Assembly (NCBI GenBank): GCA_902406105.1
Contig: CABPCP010000082.1
Location: 1 to 11,738 of the forward strand
DNA length: 11,738 nucleotides
From: an uncultured Mordavella sp.
Lineage (GTDB): Bacteria > Bacillota > Clostridia > Lachnospirales > Lachnospiraceae
Direction of reading: 5' to 3'
The notes beneath the pieces were generated by a model. That model did no database searches. It had not been told where the DNA came from and saw only the letters and a list, made by a program, of their open reading frames with translations. Of this stretch, positions 1-7,119 are shown one piece after another. A program made the position numbers and the translations under genes. Position 1 is the stretch's first letter, and each line of letters opens with the position of its first letter.

Positions 1-41
1 TACAAAGGAAATCGTCTCGTAGACATCCAGACTGCGTAATA

Positions 42-67
42 TCCCGGGTACTTATCAGCACCCGGGA
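42..67. repeat. GC-rich perfect hairpin
   Basis: An 8-bp perfect inverted repeat (TCCCGGGT at 42-49 and ACCCGGGA at 60-67) encloses a 10-base loop. It sits three bases after a TAA at 37-39, so it could terminate a gene entering from the left. However, no T-run follows it on the + strand (an A-rich stretch does), and on the - strand only a weak ATATT follows. It may be an intrinsic terminator lacking its U-tract, or simply an inverted repeat. Confidence 0.4.
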
Positions 68-106
68 AAAAGAAAGATGTCCTCAATCACTGTGAGATGC
101 TCTGGG

Positions 107-125
107 TTTGCAACGCATTTGCAAC
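107..125. repeat. Direct repeat TTTGCAAC x2
   Basis: TTTGCAAC occurs at 107-114 and again at 118-125, so the starts are 11 bp apart, about one helical turn. A loose inverted pair, GTAACC (136-141) and GGTTAC (163-168), follows. Short helically spaced direct repeats of this type can be arm sites for a tyrosine recombinase or operator half-sites. No recombinase gene lies in the window, so the role is unknown. Confidence 0.3.
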
Positions 126-319
126 AACTTTCCGTGTAACCCCTTGATTTTCCAGTATTTTCGGTTACCCAAACGTTAATCAGACGAAATTTTTATGGGG
201 ATGTTGTGCGGACTGGTTCATTCCAGCCGGGCAGCAGCCCCTTTCTTATACCAATCTTTACCAATCTCATTTTCAGACGATCTTTCTGATAGGTTCCATA
301 TTTGAAAACATAGATTTTA

Positions 320-559
320 ACCGTAGAAATTGAAGGTTCATTACGGTTATAGCAAGAAAATCTGCGGTCCAGCCGTAGAAATCAGGAAATGAATACGATT
401 CCAGTATTCAATAAGCATGTCTAAACCGTATAAATTATCAAAATCATACGGTCTGAATATTCAATAAGCAAATCTAAACCGTACAGATCACTGAAATCAT
501 ACGGTTCTACATTCATAAATTTATTCCCAACCGTACATGCAATAATATGAAAGTATGAT
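320..559. repeat. Phased array of degenerate 52-53 bp tandem units
   Basis: A left motif ACCGTA recurs at 320, 372 (as GCCGTA), 425, 478 and 530. Its reverse complement TACGGT recurs at 342, 394 (as TACGAT), 447 and 500. Left-to-left intervals are 52, 53, 53 and 52 bp, and left-to-right distance is 22 bp in all four complete units. The sequence between units is partly conserved too: TATTCAATAAGC at 405-416 is repeated exactly at 458-469. A period near 52.5 bp equals five helical turns, so every site would face the same side of the DNA. The fifth unit is incomplete: its right part has drifted to GTATGAT, which resembles a promoter -10 just upstream of the gene at 583. A possible decayed unit ends near 290-295 (TAGGTT). 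The array may be a multi-site operator or a nucleoprotein assembly site; its protein partner is unknown. Confidence 0.75.
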
Positions 560-582
560 TATAAAAGAGAAAGGGAAATCAT

Positions 583-1380
583 ATGGAAGGACTTAAAAAA
601 CTGTTGTTAAAGGAACAAAACAGGCTGGAAGAGATCCTCAAAAAGACCAAAGCGCAGCTAAAAGCTGCTCCACAAGGGAGTTTGCGTCTGTCCAGCAGCA
701 AGAACTGGGTGCAGTATTATCATTGTATTCCTGGCGGGAAGAAAAACGGCGTTTATATTCCCAAAAGAAATGAGGAATTGGCCTATCAGCTTGCTCAGAA
801 GGGTTATGACGAAAAAGTGCAAAAATTGGTCGAGAAAAGATTATCGCAGATTAAAAAGATCACGAAAGATTATACAGATGAAGAAATCGAAAGAATCTTT
901 TTGGATGAGCATAAGGAAAGAAAAAAGCTGATCCGGCCGGTGGAGCCTACGTGGGAAAAGCAGTTGGAGAGATGGGCGTTAAGAGAGTATAAGAAAAAGG
1001 AATTTCAGGAAGGAACTCCTGTTATTTTGACGGAACGGGGTGAGCGTGTGCGATCAAAATCAGAAAAGATTTTGGCAGATTATTTCCATCGGAACGGAAT
1101 CCCATACAAATATGAGTGTCCATTATTGTTGAAAGGCTTTGGTATTGTTCATCCAGATTTTACTTTCTTTTCCAGGAAGACAAGGCAGGAAATCTACTGG
1201 GAGCATGACGGCAGGATGGATGACCCAGTATATGCCAGGAATGCGGTCAGGAAGATTCATGCATATGAAGAAAACGATATCTATCCCGGAGAGCGTTTGA
1301 TCCTGACATTTGAGACGGAAAAGATTGTTTTAGATACGAAGCTGATAGAGAAGTTGATCCGCAGATATCTGTCTGAGTGA
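583..1380 (+). CDS. PD-(D/E)XK nuclease-like protein of unknown role
   Basis: This is a 265-residue soluble protein. Residues 1-30 and 70-145 are rich in Lys and Glu and likely helical or coiled-coil. The C-terminal half (about 150-250) resembles a restriction-endonuclease fold: an acidic helix SKSE (E161), then HPDFT (D192 after a strand), then IYWEH (E207). A conserved-looking tail follows, with DDPVYARNA, KIHAYEENDI and LILTFET. The order E...PDF...WEH is typical of a family of uncharacterised Firmicute proteins I know only as nuclease-like. The usual Lys of (D/E)XK is not evident after E207; a His follows instead, so activity is uncertain. AAGGGA lies six bases before the ATG, supporting this start. 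There is no signal peptide or membrane segment. The gene stands alone between the repeat array and the ABC operon. It could be a DNA-repair or phage-defence nuclease, or a catalytically dead relative. Confidence 0.7.
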   Translation: MEGLKKLLLKEQNRLEEILKKTKAQLKAAPQGSLRLSSSKNWVQYYHCIPGGKKNGVYIPKRNEELAYQLAQKGYDEKVQKLVEKRLSQIKKITKDYTDEEIERIFLDEHKERKKLIRPVEPTWEKQLERWALREYKKKEFQEGTPVILTERGERVRSKSEKILADYFHRNGIPYKYECPLLLKGFGIVHPDFTFFSRKTRQEIYWEHDGRMDDPVYARNAVRKIHAYEENDIYPGERLILTFETEKIVLDTKLIEKLIRRYLSE

Positions 1381-1390
1381 AAATTACATA

Positions 1391-1424
1391 TCCTTATAAA
1401 TTCCTTAGAATCATCCTTTATGCT
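1391..1424 (+). promoter_or_regulatory. Candidate response-regulator repeats and promoter for the ABC operon
   Basis: TCCTTA occurs at 1391-1396 and 1402-1407, exactly 11 bp apart, and a near copy TCCTTTA lies at 1414-1420. OmpR/PhoB-family regulators commonly bind direct repeats at about one-turn spacing, and the operon encodes such a regulator. A possible -10, TATGCT (1419-1424), places the first two repeats on either side of the -35 position, where no good -35 hexamer is seen. That arrangement would suit activation. The ribosome binding site of the first gene starts at 1444. The repeats are seen directly; their function is inferred. Confidence 0.35.
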
Positions 1425-1455
1425 GATCTTGTAAAGCAGATAAGGAGGACTTTAT

Positions 1456-2160
1456 ATGGAACAAGATATTGTAGTGATCAAAAACTTATCGAAGGAATTT
1501 AAGGGGCAGAAAGTGTTAAGGGAAGTCTCTATGAAAATTCCGGAACATTGTGTATATGGACTTCTGGGGCCCAATGGAGCAGGGAAATCCACCTTGCTTA
1601 AAACCATTACAGGTCTTTTGAAACCCACATCCGGCGCCGTCTTTTTCCAAGGGCACAGGTGGACCAGAGAAGATTTATCTCAAATTGGCGCGCTGATCGA
1701 AACGCCGCCGATCTATGAGAACCTGACGGCGTGGGAGAATCTAAAAGTGCGGGCCCTTCTCCTTGGAATTGGCGACGAGAGGATCCGGGAGGTGCTTTCC
1801 CTGATCGACCTTGGGGATACGGGAAAGAAAAAGGCAGGAGCCTTTTCCCTTGGAATGAAACAGAGACTTGGCATCGGCCTTGCCCTTTTAAATCACCCGA
1901 AGCTGCTGGTGCTGGATGAACCGATCAACGGCCTGGATCCTCTGGGCATACAGCAACTGCGGGAATTGATCCGAAGTTTTCCAAAGAAAGGGATCACGGT
2001 GATCCTGTCCAGCCATATTTTAAGCGAAATCCAGCAGACTGCGGACTATATCGGGATTATATCAGGCGGGCGTTTGGGATTTGAAGGAAAAGTGGATGAA
2101 CAGGAGGACTTGGAGGCCTTGTTCATGGAAGTCACAGCAAAAGGGAGGACAGACAGATGA
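1456..2160 (+). CDS. Lantibiotic-immunity type ABC transporter ATPase (LanF/CprA-like)
   Basis: This 234-residue ATP-binding subunit would power two permeases encoded downstream, moving cationic peptides away from the membrane. Visible motifs are Walker A GPNGAGKS (38-45), signature SLGMKQ (131-136), Walker B LLVLDEP (about 150-156) and the switch His in SSHIL (H187). The Q-loop Gln is replaced by Glu in ALIETPPIYENL (E82). This E-loop is known from lantibiotic immunity transporters (LanFEG) and separates this protein from general drug exporters. AAGGAGG lies seven bases before the ATG. The stop overlaps the next start in ATGA, so translation is probably coupled. No lantibiotic biosynthesis gene is nearby, which favours resistance to foreign peptides over self-immunity. 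A BcrA-like bacitracin exporter is the main alternative. Confidence 0.9.
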   Translation: MEQDIVVIKNLSKEFKGQKVLREVSMKIPEHCVYGLLGPNGAGKSTLLKTITGLLKPTSGAVFFQGHRWTREDLSQIGALIETPPIYENLTAWENLKVRALLLGIGDERIREVLSLIDLGDTGKKKAGAFSLGMKQRLGIGLALLNHPKLLVLDEPINGLDPLGIQQLRELIRSFPKKGITVILSSHILSEIQQTADYIGIISGGRLGFEGKVDEQEDLEALFMEVTAKGRTDR

Positions 2161-2924
2161 AAACCTATTTTAGAGCAGAAATGTTAAAATACCGTCATAC
2201 TTCTATGAAAGGGCTTGCCGTGGGTATGCCGCTGGTCACAGTTTTTCTGGCGGCCTGGCTGACCCATCAGTTTTTCGCTGTAGACAGCTATAACTGGTGG
2301 TATATTGGGATGTATCCGGGATTTTTGGGGATCCTGTGCGGTCTGATCGGAGGAAAGGACAAAAGAAAGAAGAATCATACCATCTGGTCCCTGCCCTGTG
2401 CCATGGAGAAGATCTGGGATGGGAAAATCCTTGTTGGCGCTGTGATTTCTGGAGTTTCTGTGATCTGTGTCACAGTCTTTACCATTTTGGCCGGGGAACT
2501 GATGGAAAGTATCCTGCATATACAGTATCTGGCCAAGCCTTCTATTGGGGCGCAGATCCTGGCGGGTGTCCTGATGTGGCTGACGACTCTGTGGGAGATT
2601 CCTTTTTGTCTCTTTTTATCCCAGAAAATGAGCACATTTTTGATGCTGGTGATCCATGTGGGGCTTTATTCGATTTTGGCGGCCACAGTTTCTCTGACTT
2701 CCTGGTTTGCGTTAGTTCCAGGGGCGATTACCGCAAGACTGATGTGTCCGGTTCTGGGAGTGTTGCCCAATGGGCTGATCGCCCAGTCGGGATCGATGAC
2801 TTATTCCCCTCAGATGACGGAAATGGGAAGTCTGTTTCTAGGAATTCCGGCGGCCCTGCTCTGGTTTGGAGTTCTGTGGTGGGGAAGCAGAAAGTGGTTC
2901 GGAAGGCAGGTGTCTTCCAAATGA
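2157..2924 (+). CDS. Lantibiotic-immunity ABC permease, LanE/MutE/EpiE-like
   Basis: This 255-residue integral membrane protein has about six hydrophobic segments, near residues 20-40, 49-66, 92-113, 132-155, 158-185 and 225-246. The N-terminal MKTYFRAEMLKYRHT lead, and the aromatic NWWYIGMYPGFLGILCG stretch after the first segment, are typical of MutE/EpiE-type permease subunits. It should form the membrane channel together with the LanG-like protein encoded next and the ATPase encoded before it. Its start overlaps the ATPase stop by four bases (ATGA), so translation is probably coupled. Its own TGA sits in another ATGA (2921-2924), which could serve as an alternative upstream start for the next gene. 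Confidence 0.85.
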   Translation: MKTYFRAEMLKYRHTSMKGLAVGMPLVTVFLAAWLTHQFFAVDSYNWWYIGMYPGFLGILCGLIGGKDKRKKNHTIWSLPCAMEKIWDGKILVGAVISGVSVICVTVFTILAGELMESILHIQYLAKPSIGAQILAGVLMWLTTLWEIPFCLFLSQKMSTFLMLVIHVGLYSILAATVSLTSWFALVPGAITARLMCPVLGVLPNGLIAQSGSMTYSPQMTEMGSLFLGIPAALLWFGVLWWGSRKWFGRQVSSK

Positions 2925-2956
2925 AAGAAGTTTCTCGAAAGGAGGGCGGCTTTCCA

Positions 2957-3715
2957 ATGAGGGCCTTCATCCGCAGTATGAGGGCGGAACTATTGAAGAT
3001 GCGGCACACTTTTTTACTCCCCTTTTACGGAATGGTTCCCCTGGTGGGGAGTGTGATATTCTTGGCTTATTATGGGCTGGCAGAATGGAGTGAACCAAGC
3101 CGGATCAGCGGGTTTGCGGAGATGATCGGCATTGCGCTGCCCCTCCTGGTCAGTATTGTGTGTGCCGGGAATGTAGGATTGGAGGAAGGAAATCATTTTC
3201 AGGTTTTCTTGGGAAATTCTATGAAGAAGTGGAAGAACCTGGCAATAAAGTTTCTGGCCCTTTCTGGACTTGGAATTCTGGCAGTTGCCGGCGGAGTGGC
3301 ATTGTTTGGACTTGGCAGTTATTTCCTGTTTGGAAAAGGAGAGATTCCAGCAGCTTTGTATCTGAAGCTGGCGGCGGTCTTGGCTCTGGGAAGTATTCCC
3401 TTATATTTGGAACATCTGTTTTTGAATCTTCAGTTTTCCAAAACGGTATCCCAGTGTGTGGGAGTAGGGCAGTTTCTATTATCCGCGCTGTTTTTGACCG
3501 GACTGGGAGAGGAAAGATGGATGTTTTTCCCATGTACATGGAGCGCCAGAGGGGGCATGTTGGTGTTAAACTGTGCGTTTCGGCCAGAGGCGGGAAGAAT
3601 TTATATGGAAGAAGCAAAAAGAGCGGGGATGATCTGCCTGTTGCTCTTGCTGCTGATCTGTGTGATAATCGGAATATGGTTTCATTATTATGAAGGAAGG
3701 CAGTGTAATGATTGA
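2957..3715 (+). CDS. Lantibiotic-immunity ABC permease, LanG/MutG-like
   Basis: This 252-residue membrane protein is the second permease of the exporter. The N-terminus RSMRAELLKMRHTFL parallels that of the LanE-like partner, and a loop with GLEEGNHFQVFLGNS (about residues 73-87) matches the E-x-x-G-x-x-F-Q pattern of this family. About six membrane segments are visible, the last very rich in Leu and Ile near the C-terminus. I chose the ATG at 2957 because AAAGGAGG (2938-2945) lies at good spacing. An in-frame ATG at 2921 would give a 13-codon longer product starting within the ATGA overlap, and this is the main uncertainty. The gene's end overlaps the response regulator start by eight bases. 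Confidence 0.85.
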   Translation: MRAFIRSMRAELLKMRHTFLLPFYGMVPLVGSVIFLAYYGLAEWSEPSRISGFAEMIGIALPLLVSIVCAGNVGLEEGNHFQVFLGNSMKKWKNLAIKFLALSGLGILAVAGGVALFGLGSYFLFGKGEIPAALYLKLAAVLALGSIPLYLEHLFLNLQFSKTVSQCVGVGQFLLSALFLTGLGEERWMFFPCTWSARGGMLVLNCAFRPEAGRIYMEEAKRAGMICLLLLLLICVIIGIWFHYYEGRQCND

Positions 3716-4367
3716 GATATTAGTGATCGATGATGACAGGGGAATCTTGGAGGTGGTGCGAAAAGCGCTCTCGAGAGAAAATTATAGGGTGACCGCCTTA
3801 GACGATCCGCTTAAAGTAAACGAGAAAGATCTGGCAAGGTATCAGTTGATCCTTCTAGATGTGATGATGCCGGGCATAGATGGATTTGAATTATGCCGGA
3901 AGATCAGGGACCGGGTGGATTGTCCGATTCTTTTTCTGACCGCGAAGAATGAGGAAAAAGATGTGATGGAGGGACTGGGCATCGGGGGAGACGACTATAT
4001 TACCAAGCCTTTTGGGATAGGAGAACTAAGAGCCAGAGTTGCCGCCCATATCCGGCGGGAAAATCGGGAGAAAAAGCACGCCATATCCATCGGTGAAGTA
4101 CGCTTTCTCATGCAGGAGCGGAAAGTCTGCTGCCAGGAGCAGGAAATTGGATTTACAAAGGCTGAGTATGACATTTGCGAATATCTGGCTTTGAACCGGA
4201 ATCAGGTGTTTTCCAAGGAACGCATCTTGGAGCATGTGTTTGGATTTGACGGAGAAAGCAGCAGTTCGGCGATCACAGAGCATATCAAAAATATCAGGGC
4301 AAAATTCCAGAAATTTGGAATCAATCCCATAGAGACAGTGTGGGGGATCGGATACCGATGGAAATAA
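3708..4367 (+). CDS. OmpR/PhoB-family response regulator (LanR/CprR-like)
   Basis: This 219-residue DNA-binding regulator has a receiver domain at about 1-115, with acidic pair D8/D9, phospho-acceptor D51 in LILLDVMMPG, T78 and K100 in YITKPF. A winged-helix output domain follows at about 122-219 and ends in the usual ETVWGIGYRWK. It should be phosphorylated by the histidine kinase encoded next and control the ABC genes upstream. I chose the ATG at 3708 because AAGGAAGG ends seven bases upstream; an in-frame ATG at 3690 would start before that site and add six residues. Gene order (transporter, then regulator, then kinase) matches a self-regulated peptide-resistance operon. All catalytic positions are intact. 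Confidence 0.93.
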   Translation: MIEILVIDDDRGILEVVRKALSRENYRVTALDDPLKVNEKDLARYQLILLDVMMPGIDGFELCRKIRDRVDCPILFLTAKNEEKDVMEGLGIGGDDYITKPFGIGELRARVAAHIRRENREKKHAISIGEVRFLMQERKVCCQEQEIGFTKAEYDICEYLALNRNQVFSKERILEHVFGFDGESSSSAITEHIKNIRAKFQKFGINPIETVWGIGYRWK

Positions 4368-5761
4368 AGAGAATCAGAAAAAGAAAACAAAAAAACCTGG
4401 CAGGGCTGTTCCTGAAATTTGCTGTTTTATTCTGTGTGACGACAATTCTGATCGCTGTGGGCTGTACCGCCGCGCTGATCGGCAGTGTATATACCGGAGC
4501 CGCGCTGCCGGCCAATTACGCGGAAACACAGTTGACGGAACATACGCGGGACATTAAAGGGGCGGGGGAATCGGTGGAAGAATGGATTCCCCAGGGCTGT
4601 ACTTACGGCATCTACAGCCCCAGTGGAGAGTGGAAATCCGGAAGCTTTACGGAGGATGAGAGGGAAGAAGCATGGAGGCAATATCAAGAAGAAAGCATCT
4701 ATGCTCCATCGGGCGCTTATTACCGTTTTATTGAGCAGGAAAGCGGAGATGTCTGTATTGTCCAATATGGTCTGTATGTCAGATATGCCTGGGAACCGCT
4801 GAACGGCAGATTGCCGTCTCCAGAGGCTATGTCTCTGGTACTGACTGCCGCTTTATTTATCCTGAACGCGGTTCTTCTTTCCAGGCATTTTGCCAAGAGA
4901 CTGAACCAAAGACTGGGAGAACTTCGCAAGATTACCGATATGATCGGGGATCATGATCTGGAATTTGAGACAAAACCATCCGATATCAAAGAGATCGACG
5001 AGGTCATGACGTCCCTCTCCCGAATGAAAGACGCTCTGAAAACCTCTTTGGAAACACAGTGGGAAATGGAACAGCAGAAACAGGAACAACTGACTGCACT
5101 GGCCCATGACATCAAAACGCCCCTTACGGTCATCCAGGGGAATGCGGAGCTTCTGGCAGAGGATCAGCTTTCACCGGAAAGTAAAGAGTGCGCGGATTAT
5201 ATTCTGGCCAATGTAAGAGACATTGAGCAATACTTGGAAGATATGAAACAGGTGCTGTATGGAAATGGGAAAGAGTATCGGGCGGAAAAGATTTCCTGCG
5301 CAGAACTGGGGGAGGAACTGCGCAGGGCGGCGGAGCAGATCGCCGCGGCAGATAAAATCCCGGTGCATTATGAGGCGGAAGAGTTACAGGGAGATCTTAT
5401 CTGCTGTCCGGAACGTCTCTTAAGGGCCTGGAAGAATATCTTGAGCAACGCAGGGGAATACACAGATAAAAGCAGGGGGATCTGGGTACGGCTGGGACAG
5501 TGCGAGCGGGAAGGAAAAGAATATATGACCGCCGCTGTCCAGGACTATGGACCTGGATTTTCTCCAAAGGATCTGGAATACGCAGATCAGGAATTCTACA
5601 GCGGAGACGACAGCCGCCATAACAGGAAGCACCAGGGACTGGGACTTGCCATCGCGAAACGGTTTCTGGAAGAACAGGGCGGATTCCTGGAATTTGGCAA
5701 TTATGAGAATGGGGCGGAAGTTGTTATGGGGATTATGTTAAACGTTATATCTATAAGTTGA
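4358..5761 (+). CDS. Sensor histidine kinase (LanK/CprK-like)
   Basis: This 467-residue membrane sensor has a Lys/Arg-rich cytoplasmic start, a first membrane helix at about 17-43, and an external domain of about 110 residues. A second helix at about 157-177 follows, then a HAMP-like linker, a dimerisation/phospho-acceptor helix with H250 in ALAHDIKTPLTV, and an ATPase domain with N360 (NILSNA), DYGPGF (396-401) and GLGLAIAK (427-434). The sizeable external domain differs from BceS-type kinases, which sense through their transporter, so direct detection of an extracellular peptide is plausible. The ATG at 4358 lies inside the last codons of the regulator gene, with GGGGGA about ten bases upstream. 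A GTG at 4340 is a less likely start. No hairpin terminator is obvious after the stop. Confidence 0.92.
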   Translation: MEIKRIRKRKQKNLAGLFLKFAVLFCVTTILIAVGCTAALIGSVYTGAALPANYAETQLTEHTRDIKGAGESVEEWIPQGCTYGIYSPSGEWKSGSFTEDEREEAWRQYQEESIYAPSGAYYRFIEQESGDVCIVQYGLYVRYAWEPLNGRLPSPEAMSLVLTAALFILNAVLLSRHFAKRLNQRLGELRKITDMIGDHDLEFETKPSDIKEIDEVMTSLSRMKDALKTSLETQWEMEQQKQEQLTALAHDIKTPLTVIQGNAELLAEDQLSPESKECADYILANVRDIEQYLEDMKQVLYGNGKEYRAEKISCAELGEELRRAAEQIAAADKIPVHYEAEELQGDLICCPERLLRAWKNILSNAGEYTDKSRGIWVRLGQCEREGKEYMTAAVQDYGPGFSPKDLEYADQEFYSGDDSRHNRKHQGLGLAIAKRFLEEQGGFLEFGNYENGAEVVMGIMLNVISIS

Positions 5762-5796
5762 GGATAATTAAAATTACAAAAATCAGTAGAGAGCTG

Positions 5797-5805
5797 TGAT
5801 ATACT
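5797..5805 (+). promoter_or_regulatory. Extended -10 promoter for the RNA-repair operon
   Basis: TGA followed directly by TATACT (5800-5805) makes an extended -10 element with a 5/6 match to TATAAT. No good -35 hexamer lies at 16-18 bp; TTACAA (5774-5779) is 20 bp away. Extended -10 promoters can work without a -35. The start codon of the first WYL gene is about 55 bp downstream of the predicted transcript start, leaving room for control by one of the WYL proteins. Confidence 0.5.
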
Positions 5806-5865
5806 ATAACTAAAGCTCGGGACAAAGTGGCATATGGGAAGACGGCAGGCAAAGAGGTGATCAAT

Positions 5866-7119
5866 ATGGCCTACAGTGAGTTGGTAAAAAACTTTAATTC
5901 TATTCGCGATTACATGCGGGAGTTTTATGTCTATGGATTTAAGAGCAGAGAGGAATATACCAGGAAAAGCGCCCGTTCCTATGATAATGAACGCCGCCGT
6001 TTTGAAAGCTGGCTGGGTGACTATATGCAGTTCCGCAAGAGGACAGATGGAAAACGTGTTTTCATTTCTATAGATACGCGTGTATCAAGGCATAATCCTT
6101 TGTACAAAGCCTGGAAGACCAAGAGCTTTACAGATGGCGATATTACTCTTTATTTTATTATTTTTGATATTCTTTCTGATCCTGAGGTGAGGATGACAGT
6201 AAAGGAGCTGACTGAGCGTATAGATGGATACCTTTCTCAATTTCATGGTTCCAGGATGTTTGATGAGTCTACAGTAAGGAAAAAGCTAAAAGAATATGCT
6301 TCAGAAGGAATCGTGATAGCGGAGAAAAAGGGGAAAACCATATTCTATAGACGGGCACAGACGGACTGTGAACTGAATCAAGATGTGCTCGACTTTTTTT
6401 CTGAAGTGGCGCCCTGTGGCGTCATAGGCTCATTTCTGCTGGATAAGATTCAGGAAAGCGAGTCTCATCTGTCATTTAAGCATCACTATATTACCGGGGC
6501 TCTGGACAGTGAAGTCCTTTGTGCTGTTTTCGCGGCCATGAGAGAAAAAAGGAGTATCATTCTTGAGAATGTGAATCACCATAAGGAGCGAATCACAGAA
6601 AACCATGTGGTTCCTCTTCGCGTTATGATCAGTGTGCAAAATGGCAGACAGTACCTGATGGCGTATTCTCATCGATTTAAGCGGATAATGCCTTTCAGGA
6701 CTGACAATATCATTTCTGTTAAACCGGATGAGATCAGTGGACATTTTGATGAACTACAGACAAAGCTGGATGAGATGCTTCCCCACATATGGGGCGTCAG
6801 TACACAAAGCCGGTCTGGAAAACCCATGGAACATGTCGAATTCACAGTACGATATGAAGAGGGAGAGCGGCATATTCCAAAACGTTTAGAGCGGGAGAGA
6901 CGAATCGGCACAGTTGAACACCTGGACGAACATACCAGCCGGTTTGCGGCAGATGTATATGATGCAAGCGAAATGATCCCTTGGATCCGTACGTTTATCT
7001 GCAGGATCGTCAGCCTCAGCATATCGAATAAGGAACTGGAAGACCAGTTTTGGGCGGACATCCGGGCAATGTATGCCCTTTATGGTTTAGAAGGCGGTGA
7101 AAGAAATGATTTTCAGTGA
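5866..7119 (+). CDS. WYL-domain transcriptional regulator (first of pair)
   Basis: This is a 417-residue soluble protein. The N-terminal part (about 1-75) is basic and helical. A winged-helix-like segment follows (about 95-165), including LTERIDGYLS and the VRKKLKEYASEGIVIAEKKGK stretch, split here as helix then wing. A WYL-type ligand-binding region spans about 217-290, with VVPLRVMISVQNGRQYLMAY and a basic FKRIMPFRTDNI segment. The eponymous W-Y-L triad appears as Q-Y-L (262-264). A C-terminal region to 417 resembles the extension found in WYL regulators. I chose the ATG at 5866 because AGAGGTGATC precedes it closely; a GTG at 5827 lacks such a site. It overlaps the next gene by 14 bases. 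As first gene of an operon with RtcB it probably senses a nucleic-acid-derived signal; that is inference. Confidence 0.82.
   Translation: MAYSELVKNFNSIRDYMREFYVYGFKSREEYTRKSARSYDNERRRFESWLGDYMQFRKRTDGKRVFISIDTRVSRHNPLYKAWKTKSFTDGDITLYFIIFDILSDPEVRMTVKELTERIDGYLSQFHGSRMFDESTVRKKLKEYASEGIVIAEKKGKTIFYRRAQTDCELNQDVLDFFSEVAPCGVIGSFLLDKIQESESHLSFKHHYITGALDSEVLCAVFAAMREKRSIILENVNHHKERITENHVVPLRVMISVQNGRQYLMAYSHRFKRIMPFRTDNIISVKPDEISGHFDELQTKLDEMLPHIWGVSTQSRSGKPMEHVEFTVRYEEGERHIPKRLERERRIGTVEHLDEHTSRFAADVYDASEMIPWIRTFICRIVSLSISNKELEDQFWADIRAMYALYGLEGGERNDFQ

Larger units (their letters stand above)
1..289. other. Gene-poor left flank
   Basis: I see no supportable gene here. The first 39 bases read as an open + frame ending in TAA, which could be the last codons of a gene entering from the left, but twelve residues are too few to name it. 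A GC-rich hairpin follows, then a short direct repeat of TTTGCAAC, then AT-rich sequence that includes two ACCAATCT copies ten bases apart (250-257 and 260-267). The repeat array listed separately begins at about position 290. The - strand has a frame with no stop for about 70 codons (roughly 178-386), but it has no convincing start or ribosome binding site and runs through the repeat array. Confidence 0.5.

Noticed and set aside
1..39. 3' end of a gene entering from the left
   Set aside because: The frame is open to a TAA at 37-39 before a hairpin, but twelve residues with no recognisable motif are not enough to call a gene.
178..386. Open frame on the - strand
   Set aside because: No plausible start codon with a ribosome binding site, no recognisable protein motif, and it runs through the repeat array.
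320..559. CRISPR array
   Set aside because: The units are degenerate, the intervals between paired motifs are themselves similar to one another rather than unique spacers, and no cas gene is present.
2297..2956. Long + frame extension upstream of the LanG-like gene
   Set aside because: It is out of frame with the well-supported LanE-like gene across the same bases and gives a Cys/Ser/Gly-rich protein without family features; the real gene starts at 2957 (or 2921).
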